Shown: positions 19,517 to 30,666, counted from the stretch's first letter. The stretch is DNA of 64,000 nt from an uncultured Eubacteriales bacterium (GCA_949285555.1 CASDYG010000005.1:62001-126000); one strand, 5' to 3'. Notes: generated by a model from the letters alone, not told the origin. Numbers and translations: made by a program.

Positions 19517-20383
19517 CTACTCACCTATTATCCTGACCTCAGGATGGAGATCTACTCCCATTTTTTCCTTTACAGTTTTCTGGATATATTCTTTAAGCTC
19601 AACTACATCTGTTGCGGTTCCTCCATCTACATTTACAATGAAACCACAATGTTTTTCAGAGACCATTACTCCACCTATTCGCTTTCCTCGTAGTCCACAA
19701 TCATCAATGAGCTTTCCTGCAAAATATCCCTTTGGCCTTTTGAAGAAGCTGCCGCAGCTTGGGTATTCAAGAGGCTGCTTGCTTGATCGCCTGTTGCGCA
19801 AGTCTGCCATTGTAGCCACAATATCACTATGCATACCATGTGCAAGTCTGATTTCTACGCTCACAGCAATTTCTCCTGTTCTTTGAAGCCTACTCATTCT
19901 GTAGTCAAATTCCATATCATCAACAGAGATATATTTAAACTCCTTACCATCTGCACTTACTACTCCTACTCTATGGATTACCTCACTCATTTCTCCGCCA
20001 TAGGCTCCGGCATTCATAAAGACTGCGCCACCTAGACTGCCAGGAATCCCTTCTGCAAATTCAAATCCAGTTAGGTCGTTAGCCATTGCCAGCTCTGCAA
20101 TATCTCCTAGCTTAGTTGCTGCACCCGCCACAATAATATCACCTCTTACTTCAAGCTTGTTAAAGCTATCTCCCAGCTTGATAACAGTTCCATCATAGCC
20201 CTTGTCAGAGAAAAAGGTATTAGATCCTCTTCCTATGAACATATGCTTTTCACCAGTAGACTTTATATTTTTTAATATCCCCTGTAGCTCGGAAACATTT
20301 CCTACTATTATCAATCTTTTTGCTTTTCCTCCCAGCTTAAAAGTGCTATACTGTGCCATAGATATATTTTCAAAAACCTTCAT
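19517..20383 (-). CDS. murB: UDP-N-acetylenolpyruvoylglucosamine reductase
   Basis: 288 residues, the shorter type of MurB. Reduces the enolpyruvyl group made by MurA to give UDP-MurNAc, using FAD and NADPH. FAD-site FIGRGSNTFFSDKGYDG, GIPGSLGGAVFMNAGAYGGEM, catalytic serine in CGSFFKRP, and the terminal glutamate in EVRIIGE are present. Starts after GAGGAG. Confidence 0.96.
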   Translation of the reverse strand: MKVFENISMAQYSTFKLGGKAKRLIIVGNVSELQGILKNIKSTGEKHMFIGRGSNTFFSDKGYDGTVIKLGDSFNKLEVRGDIIVAGAATKLGDIAELAMANDLTGFEFAEGIPGSLGGAVFMNAGAYGGEMSEVIHRVGVVSADGKEFKYISVDDMEFDYRMSRLQRTGEIAVSVEIRLAHGMHSDIVATMADLRNRRSSKQPLEYPSCGSFFKRPKGYFAGKLIDDCGLRGKRIGGVMVSEKHCGFIVNVDGGTATDVVELKEYIQKTVKEKMGVDLHPEVRIIGE

Positions 20384-20471
20384 TTATACTCCTCTTCACA
20401 AGATCATATCACTTGGTATCTTTAAAAATTTAATATTTTATAATTTCATTAAACTGTTTGCTAATTAGCTA

Positions 20472-21764
20472 TTAAAATTTCGTTCCTTCAATAGGTTGAT
20501 CCTTATCTATAATATCATCCTCAGCATCATCAACCAGCTCCTTCATATCTATCCCATATTGATTGTAGTCCTGGTATTCAGTGGTATGAGAAGGAAGTCC
20601 TTTTCGTCGTAGCTTTTTATCAACTAATTTACCTACATAGTGATGTATTACTGCAAATACAGGCACTCCAATAACCATGCCAACAAAGCCGAAAAGGCCT
20701 CCGCCAACTATAATTGCAAACATAACCCAAAAGCTTGGTAATCCTGTCGTTCCACCAAGAATCTTAGGCCCTATTACATTGCCATCAAGCTGCTGAAGTG
20801 CAAATATCATTATCAAAAAGTATAATGCTTGCATTGGATTTATGAAAAAAATCAGTATTATTGAAGGAATTGCACCGATAAAAGGACCAAAAAAAGGAAT
20901 AATATTGGTTATGCCTATAACAGTACTAATAAGCAAAGGATATGGAAGCCCAATTATCGTCATAAGAATAAAGCATAAGACCCCTATAATGAGTGAGTCG
21001 ATAAGCTTTCCATTGATGAAGCCACCAAATGTACGATTCGTATATTGACAAAACTCGATAAATGCCTTGCTGTTTTCTTCACTCATGGTGGCAATTACCA
21101 GCTTTTTACTTTGCGCCTTGAAGACTTCCTTACTATTGAGAAAATACACACATACAATTAAACCAATGAAGAAATTGAGAAGTGCTTTTAATGTTCCAAG
21201 TACACTTTCCGTTATCTTTTGCATGTACAGCCCAAATGTGGCAATAAAATCCTCGTTAAACCATGTTCTCATATAATCTTGAGCCTTATACAGAGCATTT
21301 TCCATATATCTGGTCATATTTGGATGCTTCTCAAGTCTTGCACTGTCACGAATAAGATAAATGAGTTCATTTATTCTGGATGGTAGAATTTTAATGATTC
21401 CGATGATACTATTGACTAGTTCTGGTACTAACATCCAAATTAGTCCGCCAATAATGCCTAGCACAAAGCACAGGGAAATAATTGTAGCTATCACTCTGGC
21501 AATTCTTATCCGGTTAATATTGTTCTTCACCTTATTATTAAGAAAGGCATATGTTTTCTTTACTACCAGATTATAGATAGGACATAGTAAATACGCCATC
21601 ACAAGTCCAAGAATAAATGGCATGCATATATTTTTTATTGTTGTAATTACACCACCAAAGCCTTCTATATTGCTTAAAATTAGATAGGCAATGATGAGGA
21701 GTCCACCACTTACGAAAATGGTGATTCCAGACTTTACATACTTGTTATTAAATTTCTCTCTCAA
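20472..21764 (-). CDS. AI-2E family permease
   Basis: 430 residues with about eight membrane segments. The central amphipathic region and the C-terminal TNIIPFFGPFIGAIPSIILI, DGNVIGPKILGGTTGLPSFWVM and VIGVPVFAV blocks mark the AI-2E transporter (UPF0118) family. Members export small molecules, in some cases autoinducer-2 or Na+/Li+ for H+; function here is unassigned. Start is TTG after AGGAAGG. Confidence 0.9.
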   Translation of the reverse strand: MREKFNNKYVKSGITIFVSGGLLIIAYLILSNIEGFGGVITTIKNICMPFILGLVMAYLLCPIYNLVVKKTYAFLNNKVKNNINRIRIARVIATIISLCFVLGIIGGLIWMLVPELVNSIIGIIKILPSRINELIYLIRDSARLEKHPNMTRYMENALYKAQDYMRTWFNEDFIATFGLYMQKITESVLGTLKALLNFFIGLIVCVYFLNSKEVFKAQSKKLVIATMSEENSKAFIEFCQYTNRTFGGFINGKLIDSLIIGVLCFILMTIIGLPYPLLISTVIGITNIIPFFGPFIGAIPSIILIFFINPMQALYFLIMIFALQQLDGNVIGPKILGGTTGLPSFWVMFAIIVGGGLFGFVGMVIGVPVFAVIHHYVGKLVDKKLRRKGLPSHTTEYQDYNQYGIDMKELVDDAEDDIIDKDQPIEGTKF

Positions 21765-21950
21765 AACTTTTCCTTCCTATACTTATATAAATTCTAAGTT
21801 TATCTATTTCTTGTCATCTTACTTCATTAAGTTAGGCTTCATTTTAGAGCATACCTGCTGTCATTGCCTATCTAATTTAATTTGTATTTACAAGCTTTTA
21901 TCAAAAGTACATTGTATATTAGCTAAAGTCTCTTTTTCAGCTTTCACCTT

Positions 21951-21986
21951 ATTTCCTAAAATCACCAAATTTCCTAAAATCGTCAA
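21951..21986. repeat. 18-bp tandem repeat, two copies
   Basis: ATTTCCTAAAATCACCAA is followed directly by the same 18 bases with two changes. It lies in the ~300-base region between the divergent permease and YfcE genes, about 75 bases before the YfcE promoter. No other structure was seen in 21765-22025 apart from AT-rich sequence. Adjacent direct repeats can be operator sites; this is only a possibility. Confidence 0.45.
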
Positions 21987-22025
21987 ATACATAAAGCATA
22001 TTAATTAGTTACATAGCCTAATATA

Positions 22026-22060
22026 TTGCTCTATAACTTTGCCTCTGATAAAATAAATAC
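22026..22060 (+). promoter_or_regulatory. promoter giving a probably leaderless yfcE transcript
   Basis: TTGCTC (22026-22031), 17 bases, then TGA-TAAAAT (extended -10 at 22046-22054). The ATG at 22061 lies seven bases past the -10, where transcription should begin, and no Shine-Dalgarno sequence precedes it. Confidence 0.6.
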
Positions 22061-22633
22061 ATGAAAATCTTAGTAATTAGCGATAGTCATGGTAATATAG
22101 CTCTTCTTAAGCATATCTTATCTGCACACCACGTAGATATGATAATTCATCTGGGCGATCATGAAACAGACATGAAACGGGCTATTAAAGAATTACCTGA
22201 TGAAATCATTCCAAAAACAACTGAAATACACACCGTTTCAGGAAACTGTGACGGTCATCTATTGACGCACGCTTCTCACAAGATTTTGGCAACTGAATAT
22301 GGAAATATCCTCATTTGTCATGGTCATGATTTAGGAGTAAAGACCAGTATAAACAGACTTTATTACAAAGCCAAAGAAAATGACTGTAGGCTGGCATTGT
22401 TCGGCCATACACATTGTCGCTTCTCACTAATGGAAGATGGTATTTTCTTATTCAATCCTGGTAGTATTACTTCTCCAAGGGATTATATGCCACCATCCTA
22501 TGGTATCATTCACATGAGTGAAAAGAACATCTTGGCCAGACATATGAATCCTGATGACCTCATTCGTCATAGTTCAAAATGTATAAGCAAGTCAACTATC
22601 AGTAGGATTTTAAACTATTCTGATAGATTTTAG
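22061..22633 (+). CDS. YfcE/MJ0936-type metallophosphodiesterase
   Basis: 190 residues. Calcineurin-like metal motifs in order: DSHGN (8-12), GDHE (33-36; family norm GD..), GNCD (68-71), CHGH (about 92-95) and FGHTH (119-123). Such enzymes cleave phosphodiesters in the cytoplasm; the natural substrate is not known. A C-terminal tail of about 25 residues extends beyond the core. No ribosome site is visible and the promoter suggests a leaderless message. Confidence 0.9.
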   Translation: MKILVISDSHGNIALLKHILSAHHVDMIIHLGDHETDMKRAIKELPDEIIPKTTEIHTVSGNCDGHLLTHASHKILATEYGNILICHGHDLGVKTSINRLYYKAKENDCRLALFGHTHCRFSLMEDGIFLFNPGSITSPRDYMPPSYGIIHMSEKNILARHMNPDDLIRHSSKCISKSTISRILNYSDRF

Positions 22634-22635
22634 AT

Positions 22636-22685
22636 AATTTAAATTAGAATGCGCTATATACTATCAATGATTACTAATTTAAATT
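22636..22685. terminator. AT-rich hairpin between convergent genes
   Basis: AATTTAAATTAG (22636-22647) and CTAATTTAAATT (22674-22685) are perfect 12-base inverted arms around a 26-base loop, filling the gap between yfcE and dsdA. A bidirectional terminator is likely by position, although the stem is nearly all A-T. Confidence 0.5.
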
Positions 22686-24044
22686 TTACTCTAATTCATT
22701 AAGTGTCTTCCCACTCATCAGCTTCTTACCGGTTTCCAGATACTGTCTCATTTCATTCTTAGGCACCATATTGCCTCCAGTAGCCCATACTATATGTGTG
22801 GCTTTGTCAAGTTTTTTCATTAAACTTTCTCTTAGCAAATATTCATCACAGTCTTCTATATTCCATGGTGAGCCAATAGCTGCACAGGCAGAAGGCTCAA
22901 TAAGAAGCTTTTCCTGTTCATATAACTTGGCCAGATAGATATACAAATCTTCATCCTTTACCGTAAGTGCGCCATTTAACATGTTATTCATAATTTCACC
23001 CACAAGTGCTGAAGGTCTGGAAACGGCCAGGCCATCTGCATGTGTGAGTCCAGACAAGCCTATATCCTGTACGGATATTTTATTATGCAATTGTGTCATC
23101 AGTCCTAGTGTCATAGCAGGAGCATCTACTGGCTCTACAAAAAAGATATGAGCATGCTCTCCATACTCTTGTTTTATCCCGTAAGCTATACCACCAGGAG
23201 CACCCCCTACTCCACATGGAATATATACAAATAATGGATGATTTTTATCTACGCTTATACCGCTGGTTTCTAGCTGTATTCTTAATCTTTTGCCTGCTAC
23301 TGCATAGCCTAAGAATAAATCTAGTGAAGCCTCATCATCAACAAAATGACATTTAGGATCCTCTGACGCCTGCTTTCTTCCTTCTTCACATGCCTTTCCA
23401 TAGTCATCTTCATATTCCACCACCTTCACTCCCAGTGAGCGCAGCTTATCCTTCTTCCATGCTCTTGCATCAGATGACATGTGTACAGTAGCATCAAACC
23501 CTAAAGCAGCACTAATAATACCTATGGATAATCCAAGATTGCCGGTAGAGCCTACTGCCACCTTATACTTGGAGAAAACCTTTTTAAATTCATCTGAGAA
23601 AAATCTTCCATAATCCTGTAAGATTTCTCCCTCTTTGATAAGGCCTTCCTTTATAGCAATGTCCTCCGCATATTTTAGAACCTCATATATTCCACCTCTG
23701 GCCTTTACACTGCCAGAAATTGGTAAATGTGAGTCCAGCTTTATCATCAATCTTCCTCGCAGATCAGTGCCGAAAACCTTATTAAGCTCCTCCTTCATTT
23801 TTGGAATTTCCACAAGTGGTGATTCGATAATTCCTTTGCTTGCTTTTACTTCTTGAGGAAAAGCTCTTTCGAGAAATGGGGCAAAGGCTTCCAGTCTTGC
23901 TCTTGCATCCTCTACATCAAAATGATTTAGAAGCCATCCATTCTTCACCGTTCTATTATTTATCCAGATACATGGTTCTCTTTTTACGAGCGGTCTGACA
24001 TCTGGATAATGTCTTCTCATTAGCTCCAAAACTAGTTTGTTCAA
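22686..24044 (-). CDS. dsdA: D-serine ammonia-lyase
   Basis: 452 residues, PLP enzyme turning D-serine into pyruvate and ammonia. The PLP lysine sits in PISGSVKARGGIYE, and the glycine-rich phosphate loop is in GSTGNLGLSIG; IPCGVGGAPGGIAYG and the C-terminal EPSACA also match. The start is a TTG with AGGAAGGGG five bases upstream; a TTG eight codons earlier has none. It follows fbp by 54 bases. D-serine could feed pyruvate into fermentation or be detoxified. Confidence 0.93.
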   Translation of the reverse strand: MNKLVLELMRRHYPDVRPLVKREPCIWINNRTVKNGWLLNHFDVEDARARLEAFAPFLERAFPQEVKASKGIIESPLVEIPKMKEELNKVFGTDLRGRLMIKLDSHLPISGSVKARGGIYEVLKYAEDIAIKEGLIKEGEILQDYGRFFSDEFKKVFSKYKVAVGSTGNLGLSIGIISAALGFDATVHMSSDARAWKKDKLRSLGVKVVEYEDDYGKACEEGRKQASEDPKCHFVDDEASLDLFLGYAVAGKRLRIQLETSGISVDKNHPLFVYIPCGVGGAPGGIAYGIKQEYGEHAHIFFVEPVDAPAMTLGLMTQLHNKISVQDIGLSGLTHADGLAVSRPSALVGEIMNNMLNGALTVKDEDLYIYLAKLYEQEKLLIEPSACAAIGSPWNIEDCDEYLLRESLMKKLDKATHIVWATGGNMVPKNEMRQYLETGKKLMSGKTLNELE

Positions 24045-24098
24045 TGTATCCCCTTCCTGTTTATGCAATGCTTTCTAATTTTTCAATAACTATTTTAA

Positions 24099-26036
24099 TT
24101 AGTATTTCTCTTTTATAAGCCCCTTTTCAAAGGCATTTCTTAGTTCTTTTAGATTCTCAATCTGTCCCACCAGTTCCTTGCCAAGATCTGTATCGACAAC
24201 CATCATACGTTCTTTTAGCGTTTCTACCGTCTTCATAATAGGAGAATAAAATTCCTGTGTACCGTCTTCCTTAGCAGGACTATACGGCTTGTGTTCTGCC
24301 AGTGCCATAAAACGCGAGTTAAAAATAAATGTGTATCCAGCTATACCTGTTTTTTTATGATAGGCCTTTGATATGCCTCCATCAATAACATACAAAAGTC
24401 CTCCGCCCTTAATTGGACTTTCTCCATCCTTAATTTTCACCGGTACATGTCCATTTAATATTTTCGCTCTTGATGGATCAAGGCCAAATTCTAATATGAT
24501 TTTCTTGCATGCTTCTTTGTCATGTATATATTTATAGTAAGGTCTTACCGGCTCTTTATGAGTAGACTTATCCTCGATGAAAAGTCGCTCAAATGTAGTC
24601 ATCTTCTCCTTGCCAAATAGTGGTGAATCCTTTGAAAGCCATAAATACCACATAATATCACCGCGGTTAGGGTCATCTTCATTATTAAAATAAGCATCTC
24701 TAACCAGTTCATCTAACTTATCCATAAGAGCTTTGCCCTTGTACCCCTGACCATCAAAGTAAAGACTTGCAAAGCTGCCATCATCCTCCATCGGTATACA
24801 TCCATGATACAAAAGATTTCCATTAACCTTCTTATATAGTGCACCATGGCTGAACATGAATCTAATATGACGCTGCAATTTTTCAGAGTTTTTTATGGAT
24901 CCAGCCAGACCTTCCATTACAGTTTTCTCGTCATTGGAAAGTTCATATGGATTTTCCGGATCAACCGTTGGAAGATTCATATCCTTCATCTTATATTCTA
25001 CGCCCTCTACAAGCACAGTTCCCTTTTCCCAGTTAATTTTATCAAGAAGCAGCCTATTATCCATATCATATTCTGGATGAGCCATTATTCTCTGGCCTTC
25101 TAACTTGAATTGTATCACCGAGATTGCCTTATGCATTCTTGCGGCCTGTTGTTCGGTAACCTGATCATAAACGTTTCTATCCAAAATATGAGGTGCAAAC
25201 GCCTTACATTCATCATCACCATATGTTTTCATCGCAAAGCTTGAAAGGGGCCTTAAATTTATACCATAGCCAATTTCAAGCATATCAAAATTATTATAGC
25301 TAATATTCATACGCAAAATATTAGCTATGCTTGCCCAGTGGCCTGTAGCTGCTCCCATCCATATAATATCATGATTACCCCATTGGAAATCCACATCATG
25401 ATAGTCCATCAAAAAGTCCATAATCATGTCTGGCTTAGGACCCCTATCCCATATATCTCCTATGATATGTAACTGATCCACTGCCAGAGAGCTTATTGCC
25501 CAAGCAAGCTCTTCAATAAACTGTTCAGCAATGCCACAGTCTATAACTGTAGATATAATGGCATTGTAGTAATGAGTCTTGTTCACATCATCATCAGCAT
25601 GAAGTAGCTCATCAATAGCATAATCCTCATATCTTGGCAATCTTCTTCTCACTTTGGAGCGAGTATATTTAGTAGAAACGGACTTACAAATTGTAACTAA
25701 CCTGTATATGACCGTAACTGCCCACTTATCAAAATCCCCTTCTTCTTTTTTCTTTTTAATCTGTAACTTAGGATTATATATCAGAGCAGCCAGTTCATCT
25801 CTGTCCTGCTCACTCAAAACTCCGCCATAGTGCTCATCAATCTTACTTTTGATAGTTCCAGAGCCGCTTTTTATCATATGTACAAACGCCTCATACTCTC
25901 CATGAAGATCACTAAAAAAGTATTCCGTTCCCTTAGGCAATGCTAAGATTGCAGAAAGGTTAATAATCTCCTCTGCCGCGGCCAGGGTATTGGGGTATTC
26001 CTTTGCCAACATCTCTAAAAATTTAATATCTGCCAT
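24099..26036 (-). CDS. fbp: fructose-1,6-bisphosphatase, class III
   Basis: 645 residues, the length of the Firmicutes class III enzyme (Bacillus YydE-like). Metallophosphatase motifs: FFSDLHGEYEAF, IIGDIWDRGPKPD, and WGNHDIIWMGA. It converts fructose-1,6-bisphosphate to fructose-6-phosphate in gluconeogenesis, consistent with growth on amino acids. The ATG follows GGTGA. It lies between murA and dsdA on the same strand. Confidence 0.97.
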   Translation of the reverse strand: MADIKFLEMLAKEYPNTLAAAEEIINLSAILALPKGTEYFFSDLHGEYEAFVHMIKSGSGTIKSKIDEHYGGVLSEQDRDELAALIYNPKLQIKKKKEEGDFDKWAVTVIYRLVTICKSVSTKYTRSKVRRRLPRYEDYAIDELLHADDDVNKTHYYNAIISTVIDCGIAEQFIEELAWAISSLAVDQLHIIGDIWDRGPKPDMIMDFLMDYHDVDFQWGNHDIIWMGAATGHWASIANILRMNISYNNFDMLEIGYGINLRPLSSFAMKTYGDDECKAFAPHILDRNVYDQVTEQQAARMHKAISVIQFKLEGQRIMAHPEYDMDNRLLLDKINWEKGTVLVEGVEYKMKDMNLPTVDPENPYELSNDEKTVMEGLAGSIKNSEKLQRHIRFMFSHGALYKKVNGNLLYHGCIPMEDDGSFASLYFDGQGYKGKALMDKLDELVRDAYFNNEDDPNRGDIMWYLWLSKDSPLFGKEKMTTFERLFIEDKSTHKEPVRPYYKYIHDKEACKKIILEFGLDPSRAKILNGHVPVKIKDGESPIKGGGLLYVIDGGISKAYHKKTGIAGYTFIFNSRFMALAEHKPYSPAKEDGTQEFYSPIMKTVETLKERMMVVDTDLGKELVGQIENLKELRNAFEKGLIKEKY

Positions 26037-26049
26037 GTCTTCACCATAA

Positions 26050-26068
26050 AATGTGGACTTTCACCACA
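26050..26068 (-). other. small hairpin in the murA-fbp gap
   Basis: ATGTGG and CCACAT can pair about 14 bases before the fbp start. Function unclear; it may modulate fbp translation. Confidence 0.3.
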
Positions 26069-26123
26069 TGCAGTCAAATCATAAAATTACTTATCATCAA
26101 AACTATGATATATCTTATAAATG

Positions 26124-26152
26124 CAAAAGAGGTCTAGGCCTCCACTCTTTTG
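26124..26152 (-). terminator. terminator overlapping the murA stop
   Basis: CAAAAGAG and CTCTTTTG arms enclose an inner GAGG/CCTC stem; on the minus strand TTTT follows the inner stem. The structure covers the final murA codons and may partly terminate before fbp. Confidence 0.45.
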
Positions 26153-27399
26153 ATTTCAGCACCTAGACCCTTTAATTTTTCAATAAATTTTTCGTAGCCT
26201 CTCTCAATATGATAAATATCTTTAATTACGGTTTCACCTGTGGCAACCAATCCAGCAAGAACCATTGTTGCTCCACCACGAAGATCGGTGGCATATACCT
26301 CTGCCCCTTTAAGTGTCTTTCCTCCTGGAATATTAGCTTTCCTGTCTTCTGTAGTAATTGCTGCACCCATTTTATTTAATTCTGCCACATGCATAAATCT
26401 GTTCTCAAAAACTGTTTCAACCACCTCACTAGATCCTCTTGCAGTAGCCAATAGCGCCATAAATGGCGATTGTATATCCGTAGGAAATCCAGGATAAGGA
26501 AGTGTCTTAATATCAGTAGCAACTATAGGAGCCTGCTGAGCATCCACCTCATAACCCATGTCAACCAGCTTTACCTTAACTCCACACTCCTGTAGCTTGG
26601 CAACAATTGGTCTCATATGATCAGGCACGAGATTCTTTACAATCACTTTACCCCTGGTTATAGCAGCTGCCATCATGTATGTTCCGGCTTCTATTCTGTC
26701 AGGAATCACCTTATGTCTACAACCATGTAGCTCACTAACCCCTTCTATTTTAATGCTTTCAGTACCCGCACCTTTGATTCTTGCACCCATTTTATTCAAA
26801 AAGTTAGCCAAATCAACTATTTCAGGTTCCTCTGCCGCATTAATAATATTTGTCACGCCGTCAGCCAAAACTGCAGCCATCATAATATTTTCTGTAGCTC
26901 CTACACTTGGAAAGTCGAGATAAATCACCTTTCCTGTCAGCTTATCTTTTTCGACAACAACCTCTATTTCTTCAGCTCTATGGTATATATTAGCTTCCAA
27001 TGATTCGAAGCCTTTTAGATGCAAGTCTATGGGTCTTTCACCAATGCTGCATCCTCCTGGCATATGAAGCTTTCCATATCCAGTGCGAGAAATAAGTGGT
27101 CCCATAACAAGAAATGATGCCCTCATTTTATCCACCATATCACGAGGTGGTTCGTTGGAAGCTATCTCCTTAGCATGAATCTTAATAGTATCATCACCTA
27201 TCTCTTCTACTGTAGCACCCAAGGAGCGAAGTATGTCCTTCATGATATGTACATCTCTTAGGTCAGGCACTCCATCTATTATACAAGGCTCTCCACATAA
27301 AAGGGTGGCGGCCATAAGTGGCAGAACAGAATTTTTTGCTCCGCTTACAGTAACCTCACCCTGTAGTGGTCCATTATTTTTAACGATATAATTCGCCAT
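26134..27399 (-). CDS. murA: UDP-N-acetylglucosamine 1-carboxyvinyltransferase
   Basis: 421 residues, full length. Transfers enolpyruvate from PEP to UDP-GlcNAc, the first committed step of peptidoglycan synthesis. Active-site C117 in PGGCSIGERPIDLHL (a fosfomycin-sensitive type), K22/N23 in SGAKNSVLP, and TDIQSPFMAL are present. GGAGG precedes the ATG and a good sigma-A promoter lies just upstream. Confidence 0.97.
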   Translation of the reverse strand: MANYIVKNNGPLQGEVTVSGAKNSVLPLMAATLLCGEPCIIDGVPDLRDVHIMKDILRSLGATVEEIGDDTIKIHAKEIASNEPPRDMVDKMRASFLVMGPLISRTGYGKLHMPGGCSIGERPIDLHLKGFESLEANIYHRAEEIEVVVEKDKLTGKVIYLDFPSVGATENIMMAAVLADGVTNIINAAEEPEIVDLANFLNKMGARIKGAGTESIKIEGVSELHGCRHKVIPDRIEAGTYMMAAAITRGKVIVKNLVPDHMRPIVAKLQECGVKVKLVDMGYEVDAQQAPIVATDIKTLPYPGFPTDIQSPFMALLATARGSSEVVETVFENRFMHVAELNKMGAAITTEDRKANIPGGKTLKGAEVYATDLRGGATMVLAGLVATGETVIKDIYHIERGYEKFIEKLKGLGAEIKRVEA

Positions 27400-27425
27400 A
27401 TTTCCTCCATAAAACTTATACTAAT

Positions 27426-27454
27426 ATTATACTTGCAAACTGGGATTCTTTCAA
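27426..27454 (-). promoter_or_regulatory. sigma-A promoter of murA
   Basis: Minus-strand TTGAAA (27454-27449), a 17-base spacer, and TATAAT (27431-27426), about 27 bases before the murA ATG. Confidence 0.75.
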
Positions 27455-27594
27455 CCTTTTCGAAACAATATATCAATCATACGAATCATATGATATGATG
27501 ATTTGAGTGAGCACCTGCACATTACATGCTATATTTAATTTATTGATTTTTCATCTTTTAATAAATCTTACACTAGTTATAGTTATTCTTTTAA

Positions 27595-27632
27595 ATAAAA
27601 TATCGAGGCATGAAAAAACATTCCATACCCCG
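27595..27632 (-). terminator. terminator of the nitroreductase gene
   Basis: On the minus strand CGGGGTATG pairs with CATGCCTCG (two G-U wobbles), followed by ATATTTTATTT; about 55 bases after the stop. Confidence 0.65.
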
Positions 27633-27686
27633 ATTTTATGTAAATAAGTAATAAAAGTAAATCTAACGAATATCTATTTTGATAAT

Positions 27687-28265
27687 TTACAGACTTCCTA
27701 TTATCTTAACTCTCTTTTCAATATCCTCACTTTCCTTTGGTAGTGGAGCTTCTGTTATACCACCAAATGGCATTTGAGCTATTAGCTTATAACTGTCTGG
27801 AGTACCAGTCAGTTTTCTAACCATTTCATCTATAACAGGATTGTAGTGTTGAAGACTGGCACCAATTCCCAGCTCTCTTAGTGCAGACCATATACTAATT
27901 TGTAGCATGCCATTAGCCTGATTTGCCCATACTGGGAAATTCTGGGCATATGCCTTGTTTTCCTCTGCCATTTTATTTACTACATCCTCATCGTAGAAAT
28001 ATAAAATTGTACCTGCCCCTGCTTTAAAGCTATCCATCTTTTCTCTTGGTACCTTTCCACCAAATACATCATAAATTCCATCCCAAAGCTCTTCATGCTT
28101 TTCGCCCAGCAAAAGTACCACTCTTGCGCTATGCATATTGAATGCATCGGGTACAAGCTCTGTTGCTTTCTTTACTACTTTTATTATTTCATCTTCTGTA
28201 GCTTTAACATTATTATTTATTGCATAAACCGTCCTTCTATTTTCCAAGCTCTCTAAGATTTTCAT
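27687..28265 (-). CDS. nitroreductase-family flavoprotein (Hbn1/Frm2-like)
   Basis: 192 residues. N-terminal LENRRTVYAI corresponds to the family's RRSxRxF FMN-phosphate site, with the variant RRTVYAINN typical of the fatty-acid-repression/Hbn1 subgroup. NMHSARVVLLLGEKHEELWD and SIWSALRELGIGASLQHYNP also match that subgroup. Expected to be an FMN-dependent NAD(P)H oxidoreductase of the cytoplasm with unknown substrate. AGGAGGT precedes the ATG. Single gene with its own promoter and terminator. Confidence 0.88.
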   Translation of the reverse strand: MKILESLENRRTVYAINNNVKATEDEIIKVVKKATELVPDAFNMHSARVVLLLGEKHEELWDGIYDVFGGKVPREKMDSFKAGAGTILYFYDEDVVNKMAEENKAYAQNFPVWANQANGMLQISIWSALRELGIGASLQHYNPVIDEMVRKLTGTPDSYKLIAQMPFGGITEAPLPKESEDIEKRVKIIGSL

Positions 28266-28293
28266 TGTAACCTCCTAAATTCACTACCCAATA

Positions 28294-28317
28294 ATATCTC
28301 TATATAGATATATTATA
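28294..28317 (-). promoter_or_regulatory. nitroreductase promoter -10 and adjacent palindrome
   Basis: Minus-strand TATAAT (28317-28312) with TGTTTA 17 bases upstream. Just downstream is a near-perfect 16-base palindrome, TATCT-CTATAT-AGATA (28294-28309), covering the likely transcription start. An operator is plausible; no regulator can be named. Confidence 0.45.
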
Positions 28318-28480
28318 CCCTTAGCTTATTCTCTTAAACATATATACTGTTTGTATAGAAATCAAATTTGTTTAAAGACCAATTCTATAATATTTAGATG
28401 TTTTATTAAAGTTGCAATGCAAAGGCTAAGAGGCATAATCTGCTTTTGAGCACACATTCACATACATCGCCTACGTCCAC

Positions 28481-28509
28481 AAAAAAAGAGCACGGATACA
28501 CCATGCTCT
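28481..28509 (-). terminator. groESL terminator
   Basis: AGAGCATGG and CCGTGCTCT form a 9-bp stem (one G-U) with a five-base loop, followed on the minus strand by seven T. Confidence 0.9.
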
Positions 28510-28538
28510 AAATTTTATTATCTAATTATCCAGGCTAT

Positions 28539-30200
<1,662 letters not shown>

Positions 30201-30264
30201 TTATCTAATATCTTGTTTCTATAATCTGTACTATTTAATAGTTTTTTCGCTTCATTTATAGCTG

Positions 30265-30537
30265 CTATTCAACCTTTGCCAAAATATCACTTTGATTCAT
30301 GACTGTATACTCTTTACCGTCTAGCTTAATATCTGTACCTGCATATTTAGCAAAGATAATTTTATCTCCTGCTGAAAGTTCCATAGGCTCATCTTTTGTA
30401 CCAGGACCTACAGCTACAACCTCTGCCATCTGAGGCTTTTCCTTAGCGGAGCTAGTTAAAATAAGACCACCCTCTGTCTTTTCCTCAGCCTGACACTTTT
30501 CAATAACCACTCTACTGCCTAAAGGTTTAATTCCCAT
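30265..30537 (-). CDS. groS: co-chaperonin GroES
   Basis: 90 residues; caps the GroEL chamber. Opening MGIKPLGSRVVIEKCQAEEKTEGGLIL includes the mobile loop, and KYAGTDIKLDGKEYTVM is the typical C-terminal part. First gene of the operon; the leader contains the CIRCE operator about 90 bases upstream. Confidence 0.98.
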   Translation of the reverse strand: MGIKPLGSRVVIEKCQAEEKTEGGLILTSSAKEKPQMAEVVAVGPGTKDEPMELSAGDKIIFAKYAGTDIKLDGKEYTVMNQSDILAKVE

Positions 30538-30628
30538 TTTTCCTCCTATTCATTGAACCCTACTTTTGCTTTATTTCAAAGAAAACATTGGTCGTAAGAT
30601 TCTATTAATAACATTAAACTTATGGTAT

Positions 30629-30655
30629 TTAGCACTCAATCAGTTAGAGTGCTAA
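30629..30655 (-). promoter_or_regulatory. CIRCE operator (HrcA site)
   Basis: Exact match to the CIRCE consensus: TTAGCACTC, nine bases, GAGTGCTAA. It sits just downstream of the groES promoter, where HrcA represses in the absence of heat stress. hrcA itself is not in the window. Confidence 0.97.
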
Positions 30656-30666
30656 CATGTAAATAT

